A stretch of 50,079 bases of DNA from Nocardiopsis sp. MG754419 (GTDB lineage Bacteria > Actinomycetota > Actinomycetes > Streptosporangiales > Streptosporangiaceae). Positions 44,051 through 50,079 of the stretch are shown one piece after another. Location of the stretch: positions 1-50,079 of the forward strand of contig NZ_QOCZ01000026.1 in assembly GCF_018207095.1 (NCBI RefSeq), in the 5' to 3' direction. The position numbers were made by a program, and so were the translations under genes. The notes beneath the pieces were generated by a model. The model was given only the letters and a program-made list of their open reading frames with translations. It searched no databases and was not told the origin of the DNA. Position 1 is the stretch's first letter; the number at the start of each line of letters is the position of its first letter.

Positions 44051-44894
44051 TCGAATTCGATTCTGCTCCGAGGGCACCGCCGGATTGCGTCTGATCGCGC
44101 CTGACGGTGCGCGTCTTCCTCCTGCTGTCGACGTTGTTCCTTCAATGTGTTGTTCTCTGGCGATTCGGGTGATTTAGCCCTCGCCGGCCCCCAACGTTGC
44201 GCCTCCCGGGACACGTATCGTCTTCACCTCTGAACACCTCGGATAGAAGATCCCACGGGGTGGCCACGACCCACTGGAGCAGCACCTCGGTGGTGACGAC
44301 CAACGCCCGAAGCGCCGCCCCAGAAGGCTGTACGGCCCACCTCGACCCAAGGGGGCGCCCGCACGTGGCGAGCAGGCCGATGGTGGACGGACAACGGAGC
44401 CCAAGGAGCGACTGGGGAAACCTCGGGCCCCGCCCGCGTATTATTACAACACATTCCGAACCATCTGAAAAGAACAGATCCGTGCACACCCGAGGCGGCC
44501 GCGGCACAAATATGAAAAAAACCATCTCTGACCATCACAAAGAAAAACGAAACCGGCGTGAGGACGTGCGTCTCCTGCCGGGTTCGCTGCGCATTTGGGT
44601 ACTAAAGTCCCTAGGTTCTGCGCCGCGCAGTGGGAAGATTTTCCCTGGAGCGCGTTGTGCTCCGGTCCACGCGAGATCCGCCCCTGCCCGGGACCGGGTC
44701 GAGGGGCTCGCACCACCGGTCGGGTGAGCTCTGACGGGCACGCACACCGTGGTCGTCGCAGCCCCCTGCCAGGAGGCCGTTATGCGCCTGGGCTTAGACC
44801 GAGCGGCCGCTCTACGCCCGCATCGCTTCCTCGGGGGTTCTCCATCCGCGATGCTGACGCCTCAACCCTGTAACGAACGAGAGAGATCCTGCCG
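44051..44894. other. intergenic region, nothing recognised
   Basis: About 840 bases with mixed GC, including an AT-richer patch near 44450-44550. Open frames on both strands lack RBS and family resemblance. No tRNA cloverleaf seen. Confidence 0.4.
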
Positions 44895-45422
44895 ATGGAC
44901 CCCTGGCGCTACGCCGTGAACCTGGCCGCGAGCGAGACCGAGCGCAAGGAAGTGGCGGCACTGGTCAACGCCGGGTTCACCGGCAAGTGGATGCCCTTCA
45001 TCGCCACCGGCCACATCAAGCAGATGTGGGCGGACCTGGTGGGGGCCACTGAGGAGGGTCGTTTGGGCTGGAAGGCCATGGTCGCCGCCGACCCCGCGGC
45101 CGGTAAGGACGTGGCGGTGTGCGTCCACACCAAGGACTGGCGGGGCCAGGACGACGTGGCCCGTGTCCTGGTCGAGTTGCGGGCGCTGGGCATCGACCAG
45201 CGCCTGTCCTACCAAGAAGAGACGGCCACCAGGATCCTGCTCCAGGGCAAGGGACCCTCGCTGTACGTGGCCGGCCCCGGCAAGGACGACTTCACCCAGC
45301 GCCGCGAGGCCTGCACCACCCAAGAGCGGCACATCCACTCCGGATCCTCTGGGCCCGAGGTTGAGCGCACCGTGGCGGAGCTCTTCGCGCGTTCTGAGCC
45401 CTACGGGCCCTTCCACACCTGA
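44895..45422 (+). CDS. putative phosphothreonine lyase domain-like (BLES03/DUF1917-type) protein
   Basis: Predicted 175-aa cytosolic protein. GKWMPFIATGHIKQMWADLV, LGWKAMVAADP, DVAVCVHTKDWRGQDDVARV, LVELRALGID resembles the bacterial proteins annotated as putative phosphothreonine lyase domain-containing (related to BLES03). In those, a K-W-M/L-x-F motif and 'vyTkD..d..dv.rvl..LR.lG' recur. Whether any has lyase activity is unproven. ATG 44895 with GAGAG upstream. A palindromic element and a bidirectional terminator follow. Confidence 0.6.
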   Translation: MDPWRYAVNLAASETERKEVAALVNAGFTGKWMPFIATGHIKQMWADLVGATEEGRLGWKAMVAADPAAGKDVAVCVHTKDWRGQDDVARVLVELRALGIDQRLSYQEETATRILLQGKGPSLYVAGPGKDDFTQRREACTTQERHIHSGSSGPEVERTVAELFARSEPYGPFHT

Positions 45423-45474
45423 CCCACAAGGGGGCGAACAAGGTAAGCCCGAAAGGGGCATCGCCGGCCCTGTA

Positions 45475-45518
45475 CCCACGCTTAGCGCACGATCCTGTTC
45501 CGATGTTCCTCAACCCCC
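45475..45518. repeat. palindromic intergenic element, copy R5 (right part)
   Basis: CGCTTAGCGCACGATCCTGT at 45479-45498, TCCGATGTTCCTCAACCCCC to 45518, identical to R3 over 40 bases. The left arm is degraded (GGGGGCGAACAAGG near 45430). Confidence 0.75.
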
Positions 45519-45569
45519 GCAGTCAGGGCCTGTAGCGAGACGCAGCGTCTCGTGAGGTGGGCATGAGAA

Positions 45570-45640
45570 GCCCCCGCAACCATCGGTTGCGGGGGCTTCA
45601 TCGTGTGCGGGGCAGGTCGTGGCGCTACCGCTAGATCCTG
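45570..45640. terminator. bidirectional terminator with conserved flank
   Basis: GCCCCCGCAACC, loop ATC, GGTTGCGGGGGC (45570-45596) between the convergent genes ending at 45422 and 45720. On the minus strand it is followed by TTCTC. The flanking GGCGCTACCGCTAGATCC (45621-45638) is the inverted form of the module beside the terminator at 39963, so the composite unit is in opposite orientation here. Confidence 0.8.
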
Positions 45641-45719
45641 TAGTAATCCGCCTTGACCCCATAGAGGCCTGTGCCGCGGAGGCCATCCCCCGACCTGGCG
45701 ACCCTTTCCCGTCAGGGCA

Positions 45720-46523
45720 TCAGATGATCTGCTCGGTCGGGAGGATGGTGATCTCGGTCAGGTTGACGTGCTGGGGAAGCGCGGCCATGAAGGCGACCGT
45801 CTCCGCGACGTCCGCAGACGAAAGGACATCAATCTGCTCGATCAGGTCGGCCATGAGCTTGCTCGCCGCCGGATCGGTGACGTGATCGGGCAGCTCGGTG
45901 TCGACCATGCCCGGCTCGATCGTCGCCACCCGGATCTTCTTGCGGCCCAGCTCGGTGCGGAGCAGCTTGGAGAGCTGGGTGACGTAGGCCTTGGTCGCCG
46001 AGTAGACCTGGAAGCCCTCCAAGATCCGCACGGCGGCGATCGACGAGGTCATGATGAGGTCGGCACTGCGGCCGTCTGCCGCGGCCGACTCCAGGGACGG
46101 GACGAAGGCCTGAACGGTGTTCATGACTCCCTTGATGTTGAGGTCGATCTGGGCGTCCCAGTCCGCTGCGACCAGGTCGGTGATGCCGGAGATGAGCTGC
46201 ACACCGGCGTTGGCGAAGACGAGGTCAACCCGGCCGAGCTCGCCGGTGACGCGGTCGGCGGTCGCCAGGACGGCGGTGCGGTCTGTGACGTCGGTCGGCA
46301 GGGCCAGGGCGGTTCCGCCGTCGGCGCGGATACGGTCCTCGACCTGGTCGAGCCGGTCGCCGCGGCGGGCCACCAGAGCCACCTTCGCGCCCAGTCCCGC
46401 GAAGCGCAGGGCGGTCGCCTCGCCGATGCCGCTGGAGGCGCCGGTCACCACGGCGACACGTCCGGCGAGCGGGGTCCCGGAGACGAGCTGGGCGGGGGCC
46501 TGGGTGTTCTGTGCTGTGTTCAT
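45720..46523 (-). CDS. short-chain dehydrogenase/reductase (SDR)
   Basis: Predicted 267-aa classical SDR. NAD(P)-binding GASSGIGEATAL (Gly-rich motif), NAG in VFANAGVQ, catalytic Ser in IMTSSIAAV, and YSATK supplying Tyr and Lys. The substrate is unknown; NADP preference is suggested by ARRGDRL. ATG 46523 is taken after the long in-frame extension lacking an RBS. Divergent from an XRE regulator 97 bases away, a very common actinomycete pairing in which the regulator controls the SDR. Confidence 0.9.
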   Translation of the reverse strand: MNTAQNTQAPAQLVSGTPLAGRVAVVTGASSGIGEATALRFAGLGAKVALVARRGDRLDQVEDRIRADGGTALALPTDVTDRTAVLATADRVTGELGRVDLVFANAGVQLISGITDLVAADWDAQIDLNIKGVMNTVQAFVPSLESAAADGRSADLIMTSSIAAVRILEGFQVYSATKAYVTQLSKLLRTELGRKKIRVATIEPGMVDTELPDHVTDPAASKLMADLIEQIDVLSSADVAETVAFMAALPQHVNLTEITILPTEQII

Positions 46524-46620
46524 GGCGAGCAGCATGCGACAGGTTCCGCCGGATCGGGGGGTAGCGATACGGCCCCCCACGGGCCAGGGGGTGCGCCGCG
46601 CCCCTCAGTAGGCTCGGGGT

Positions 46621-47415
46621 ATGCCACGCAGTGAGTTGGGCGAGTTCCTCATGACCCGCCGTGCCAAGGTGACTCCGCAGGACGTCGGAATGCCCGCGGT
46701 GGGCAAGCGCCGTGTCCAGGGCCTGCGCCGCGACGAGGTCGCCGCTCTCGCCGAGGTGAGCGTCGACTACTACCGCCGTTTGGAACAGGGCAAGGAGACC
46801 CGCCCCTCGGAGGTGGTCCTGGCAGGTCTCTCCAAGGCGCTGCGGTTGACCGGGGCCGAGGAACGACACCTGTACGCACTCGCCGGGACGGCACACAGGC
46901 TCGGCCAAGAGGCTACGATCCAGCCGGTGCCGACCGAGCTGTTGGGCCTGATGGACTCCTGGAACGACTCCGGCGCCATCGTGCTGGACCCGGTACTCGA
47001 CGTCCTAGCGCTGAACGACCGGGCCCAGGAGCTGTTCGCGGGTTTCAAGGAGACCGCGAACCTGCTGGAGATGGTCCTGCTGGACCCCGAGGGCCGCCGG
47101 TTCTTCGTCGACTGGGAGGCCTCCGCCGAGGCGACGGTGGCCAACCTGCGCGACAGCGCCGACTTCGCCGTCGCTCCCGCCCGGCTCCGGGAACTGCTCG
47201 ACCGGCTGGAGGCTCAGAGCCCGGAGTTCCCCGGCCTGTGGGCGCGCCACGACGTGCGACCCAAGACCCACGAAACGAAGGTGCTGTGCCACCCCGACCG
47301 GGGCCTGCTGAGCATCGAATTCCACTCCTTCAACGTCGCCAGCGTGCCGGGGTACCAGCTCCTGATCTACCGGGATAAAGGGGTTGCGAAGGAAACAGGT
47401 GCCTTCCAACGCTGA
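46621..47415 (+). CDS. XRE family regulator with MmyB-like ligand domain
   Basis: Predicted 264-aa regulator. Helix-turn-helix at residues about 10-80 (GLRRDEVAALAEVSVDYYRR then LEQGKETRPS) and a MmyB-type PAS-like ligand-binding domain from about 100 (VLDPVLDVLALNDRAQELFA, LWARHDVRPKTHETKVLCHP, GLLSIEFHSFNVAS). It stands back to back with the SDR gene and probably represses it. Confidence 0.92.
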   Translation: MPRSELGEFLMTRRAKVTPQDVGMPAVGKRRVQGLRRDEVAALAEVSVDYYRRLEQGKETRPSEVVLAGLSKALRLTGAEERHLYALAGTAHRLGQEATIQPVPTELLGLMDSWNDSGAIVLDPVLDVLALNDRAQELFAGFKETANLLEMVLLDPEGRRFFVDWEASAEATVANLRDSADFAVAPARLRELLDRLEAQSPEFPGLWARHDVRPKTHETKVLCHPDRGLLSIEFHSFNVASVPGYQLLIYRDKGVAKETGAFQR

Positions 47416-47429
47416 AGGCCGCCCCCGGA

Positions 47430-48520
47430 TCACGCCAGCCTCGCGTCCAGATCCTCAGGGAAGTAGGCCGACAGGTCGGCGCCCGTGGAGAAGCCCTTAC
47501 GAGTTGGTGCGTGATAGCGGGTGAGGCATGGTGGACCCGCTCGTGGTGCTTGTCGGATGTTCGCGGTGCGGTCGGAGACCAGCCCGGCGATGGCGCGGTA
47601 GGTCGCCGGAAGGTTCTCCCTCCGATGGGTCCAGCGCATCAGTTGTTTCCAGCGTTTGTGGTCGGCCAAGGCGTTCTCGACGGTGATCCGATCTGAGGAA
47701 TGCGCGTGGTGGGGGCACTTCCACCGCTCATGGAACTCGGGCAGAGCACTCTTGTTCGGCTTACGCGGCGGGGTGAGGGCCTGATGCGGGTGGTCGCGCC
47801 GCAGACCGAGGTACCCGTCGTCGAGCAGCACCTCCACATCGGGGAAATGCCTGAAGCAGGAGTCGATGCCCTCGGCGCGCACCACGGCGGCGTCGTGCAT
47901 CCGCCCGGGGCGCATCGCATCGGTCCACAACGTGCGTCCTCGGTGGTCGGCCACCACGGTGGTCTTCATGGTGTTCTGCTTCTTCTTGCCCGAGACGAAC
48001 GCCCGCCGACCGCCCCGGCCCGCTTGGGGCCTGCGCACCTGGACCTGGGTGGCGTCCAACCGCAATGCGATGCCTTCGGCCTGGGCGTAGGCGAACACGT
48101 CCTCCACGGTGCGCAGACGTATCCCTTGCCGGTCGGGGACCGCGCATCCGGGCTCGGCCAACAGCGTGCGGATCTGGCCCACGGCCCGTGTGACGGTGGA
48201 GCGGTCCACTCCGAACAGCAGGCCCAGCACTGCGTGCGGCAGGTCCTGACGCAAGTGAATCAGGGTGTGACCACCAGCCGATCGACGAAGACCAGGCGGT
48301 GTCGGGGACCCGCCCCTGTGGCCCGTTTCCTCGCCCCGCCCCGGGCTCGGTGCCGGTGGTCCTCGACCACCGTTGCCCAGGGGCGGGCCGGCTCCTCGAC
48401 GAGCGCGGCCAGGTGATGCTGGGAGATGCCGGTGAACCAGGGATGGGCCAGGACCGCATGATTGAACTTGATCGCCACGACCAGAGCACGCCACGACTCT
48501 TCAGTGGTGCCACCCGCCAT
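47430..48520 (-). pseudogene. IS5-like (DDE) transposase, frameshifted
   Basis: N-terminal part from ATG 48520 (TEESWRALVVAIKFNHAVLA, HPWFTGISQHHLAALVEEP) stops at TGA 48260. The continuation is in another frame: LIHLRQDLPHAVLGLLFGVD, then RLDATQVQVRRP, KTTVVADHRGRTLWTDAMRP, VLLDDGYLG and ITVENALADHKRWKQLMRW, with DDE-type Asp/Glu residues. GGTCACACCCTG at the junction has two bases more than needed (GGTCACCCTG would read through), so a CA duplication explains the break. The last codons run past the left inverted repeat to 47430. A programmed frameshift is possible but no slippery run is present. Confidence 0.78.
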
Positions 48521-48538
48521 CACGCACCAACTCGTAAG
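47496..48538 (-). mobile_element. IS5-like insertion sequence with perfect 20-bp inverted repeats
   Basis: CTTACGAGTTGGTGCGTGAT at 47496-47515 is the exact reverse complement of 48519-48538. The 1043-bp interval holds the frameshifted transposase. I see no target-site duplication at the ends. It adjoins an IS3 remnant whose frame ends inside the right repeat, which points to insertion into that older element. Confidence 0.8.
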
Positions 48539-48700
48539 AGACTCTCTATCTGTGCCGTGAACTGCGGTTCTTGGGTGTTCTGGGCGTAGTAGGAGGCCTC
48601 GTACTCGTCCGGTGGAACATGCCCGATCTCACCATGGAGCCGGGTGTTGTTGTACCAGTCCACCCACTCGGCAGTGGCGGTCTCGACCTCACCCGCCTTC
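48520..48700 (-). pseudogene. IS3 family transposase, 3' remnant
   Basis: About 59 codons: TATAEWVDWYNNTRLHGEIG, HVPPDEYEASYYAQNTQEPQ, FTAQIESLL, the typical C-terminal end of an IS3/IS1647-type orfB. Upstream it ends sharply at 48700 where the GC content falls. Downstream it runs into the IS5-like inverted repeat. Confidence 0.82.
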
Positions 48701-48725
48701 TAAACAAGAATCGCAGACCATGGGT

Positions 48726-48914
48726 CTATATTCTTATCCAAATGAAGTTGCCAACAACATAAAACCAAGCCAATAAAACTACCATGAACAAAAAGAGATG
48801 TATTCGATACTCCACCTTGGTCATTGTAAACCGGTATTCTACCGTGTGCTTCCTTGCTCGCAGCAGATAGGCCGCAGACCAAAGAATTGTCAGCGCAATG
48901 GCCACTTTGAGCAT
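48726..48914 (-). CDS. small two-helix membrane protein, possible immunity protein
   Basis: Predicted 62-aa protein with helices MLKVAIALTILWSAAYLL and HLFLFMVVLLAWFYVVGNF. GAGAGGA eight bases before the ATG is a good RBS. GC content is far below the window average. It lies 67 bases after the end of an RHS C-terminal fragment, the position where immunity genes of polymorphic toxins usually sit. No family recognised. Confidence 0.55.
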   Translation of the reverse strand: MLKVAIALTILWSAAYLLRARKHTVEYRFTMTKVEYRIHLFLFMVVLLAWFYVVGNFIWIRI

Positions 48915-48978
48915 CGGTCATTCCTCTCAGGCCGTGCGGAGAACTTATTTTTCCGCACGGCCAGTCTGGCAATTCAGA

Positions 48979-49390
48979 CTAACAACTTTGCATGTCGTCA
49001 ATAGAACCACCGACTCCGATCGCTGCTATAGCGACCAAGCCGACAATAGCCAGCCCCCATGGGCCGGCGGCATCCGTAGCCAAGGCTACAGGTGCACCCA
49101 AGCTGGCGACGCTGGAGGCAGTCCAGGCAAATCCAGCCATGGTTGCAAACATCCCAGCGATGCCCCAAGCACACGTATTTAGCCCAGTGGGGTCGGTGTT
49201 GTTGATGGGGTCACACCCCGCGCAGGTGTGGTTGTTCAGCTCTTGCCGGGAGGGGTCCGGCTGGGTGAACCCCAGGGTGAAGGTGTCCATGAAACGGTGG
49301 GACAAGTGCACGGTACCGTCCTGGAGCTGGTAGGCGCCCGTATAGCCGAACGGGTTCAGCTCCCGCGCATTGACCTTGACCAGAAGGCGA
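48979..49390 (-). pseudogene. orphan RHS repeat C-terminal cassette
   Basis: The frame opens at 49390 with KVNARELNPFGYTGAYQLQD then GTVHLSHRFMDTFTLGFTQP, DPSRQ, DPINNTDPTGL, the end of an RHS core. A hydrophobic C-terminal region of about 65 residues follows (GIAGMFATMAGFAWTASSVA, GPWGLAIVGLVAIAAIGVGG) ending IDDMQSC. The thousands of bases of RHS shell that should precede it are absent, so it is a displaced 3' cassette. GC drops across the junction. Toxic activity of the hydrophobic tail is a guess. Confidence 0.7.
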
Positions 49391-49439
49391 GACGCTCATG
49401 TTTTTATTTTAGGATTCATGTTTTTCCTATCTATTGCGC

Positions 49440-49625
49440 CCCTCTTTTCGCCTTCTTCGGAATTGGATGATTCCACCGGCAATGAATCCGGTTAATGCAA
49501 TGCTCATGCAAGAAAAAATACGATATCTTCTCTAAGAATTGACCAGGCGAAACCGGCCACTGCGGCAAGAAGTCCAAAAAATACACTATACGTGTCAACA
49601 CATGAACCCCCATGTGGACGCGGGG
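49440..49625 (-). pseudogene. low-GC small membrane protein, probably frameshifted
   Basis: One frame reads VFFGLLAAVAGFAWSILRED then IVFFLA and stops; the overlapping ATGA starts MSIALTGFIAGGIIQF then RRRRKEGRNR. Together they look like a two-helix protein with a basic tail, broken once, or two tiny overlapping genes. Position after an RHS tail resembles the cassette at 48726-49390. Confidence 0.35.
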
Positions 49626-49671
49626 ATGCGCCGCATTGATAAATTGCGCACCCCGCCGAGGCTAACAATAG

Positions 49672-49755
49672 TATCCTATTTTGAATGAGCTATAACCCGC
49701 TACAGCCGTAGCGCCAACGTAGGTCAGAATTGCAGCCGCCCCAAGTCCACCGGTC
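49672..49755 (-). pseudogene. second RHS-type C-terminal tail fragment
   Basis: About 27 codons, VTGGLGAAAILTYVGATAVA then GYSSFKIGYYC and TAG. Its hydrophobic composition and terminal Cys echo the tail ending IDDMQSC in the next cassette. Everything upstream of it is missing. Confidence 0.4.
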
Positions 49756-49982
49756 ACCCTCGACCGCCAGGTCCGCTCCGTGCGTGTCACCGACCGCCTC
49801 GCCCCGCTCCAACAAGCGGCCCGGAACTACCGATCCCGGGGAGAGACAGCGGATCTGGCGGCCGAGATTGCCACCCTTCGCTCATCATGAGAACCACCGG
49901 CACCCCCTCCACCAGCCCCCGGTTCGCCCTCACCCGAGACCGCGTCCACGACGTCCTCACCGCCCTGTGCACCAAGGCCGGG
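49756..49982. other. intergenic or decayed sequence before an IS5 end
   Basis: GC-rich. The plus strand reads RLAPLQQAARNYRSRGETAD then LAAEIATLRSS and a stop, overlapped by ATGAGAACC, which opens a short frame to about 50000. This could be a fragment of a transposase accessory protein; I do not recognise it. Confidence 0.25.
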
Positions 49983-50079
49983 CTAGGTACTGTTTTTTGA
50001 ACGGGTCAGGTCACGGAGCCAGATCCGGATCGAGGCCACCTGCACGGTCCCGTCGAAGATCGCGGCCCGCTTGTCATAG
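49983..50079 (-). CDS. IS5 family transposase, 3' end (runs off the window)
   Basis: YDKRAAIFDGTVQVASIRIW then LRDLTRSKNST and TAG at 49983-49985. It is the same ending as the remnant at 35380-35526, differing at about four residues over 30. The sequence TTCAAAAAACAGTACC next to the stop is probably the IS terminus. The rest lies beyond the window, so whether it is intact is unknown. Confidence 0.8.
   Translation of the reverse strand, partial: YDKRAAIFDGTVQVASIRIWLRDLTRSKNST

Noticed and set aside
36966-45518. Integron-like gene cassette array
   Set aside because: No integron integrase, genes lie in both orientations with their own promoters and terminators, and the palindromes lack recognisable attC core sites.
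1-50079. CRISPR array, tRNA or rRNA genes
   Set aside because: No regularly spaced direct repeats, cloverleaf-like segments or rRNA-like sequence were seen by eye; a covariance search was not possible.

Overview
High-GC actinobacterial chromosome segment. A mycothiol-specific reductase at the left edge, strong G/C third-position bias, GTG starts and several actinomycete-restricted families (DUF6924, SARP/NB-ARC-like and XRE/MmyB-like regulators) point to an actinomycete, perhaps Nocardiopsis or a relative; the genus is inference.

Layout. (1) 0-8.6 kb: mycothione reductase, an IclR regulator, and a convergent seven-gene operon (DUF6282 hydrolase-like protein, cupin, HpcH/HpaI aldolase, nitrate/taurine-type ABC importer, flavin reductase). 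The operon looks like uptake and breakdown of an unidentified compound. An 11-bp motif, CAAYMCGAACA, occurs twice over the operon promoter and once between the iclR promoter and its start, so IclR probably controls both. (2) 8.6-16.2 kb: gene-poor, with fragments of an NADP oxidoreductase, a membrane protein, a tyrosine recombinase, an IS30 transposase and a 5-formyl-THF cyclo-ligase-like gene, plus a DUF6924 gene, a lipoprotein and small ORFs. (3) 16.2-21.3 kb: an arginine-deiminase-fold protein whose catalytic His appears replaced, a family-5 solute-binding protein without a signal peptide, an OFA-type MFS transporter and a divergent GlxA/AraC regulator. (4) 21.4-34.7 kb: an NB-ARC regulator, then a minus-strand biosynthetic cluster. 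Its core (lysine N-hydroxylase, cupin, MetRS-like ligase, DAO-type flavoenzyme) matches the known N-N bond (hydrazine) forming cassette of s56-p1, triacsin, formycin and pyrazomycin. Here it is joined by an ATP-grasp ligase, a BBE-type oxidase, a small lipocalin-like protein, a group D flavin monooxygenase with a flavin reductase, and a PEP mutase/isocitrate lyase-family enzyme. No PKS or NRPS is present. This is the most interesting system in the window: probably a small hydrazine- or hydrazide-containing metabolite. (5) 35-46 kb: envelope and hypothetical proteins (two predicted beta-propeller membrane proteins, DUF4352-like, AraC regulator, hypotheticals) interspersed with five copies of a palindromic intergenic element and three near-identical terminators; IS5 and IS110 remnants lie at the left. 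(6) 45.7-50 kb: an SDR and a divergent XRE regulator, then a mobile junkyard: an inverted-repeat-bounded IS5-like element with a frameshifted transposase abutting an IS3 remnant, a low-GC island with two orphan RHS C-terminal cassettes and small membrane genes, and the 3' end of another IS5-family transposase at the right edge.

No tRNA, rRNA or CRISPR array was seen. All functional calls come from reading translated sequence by eye.
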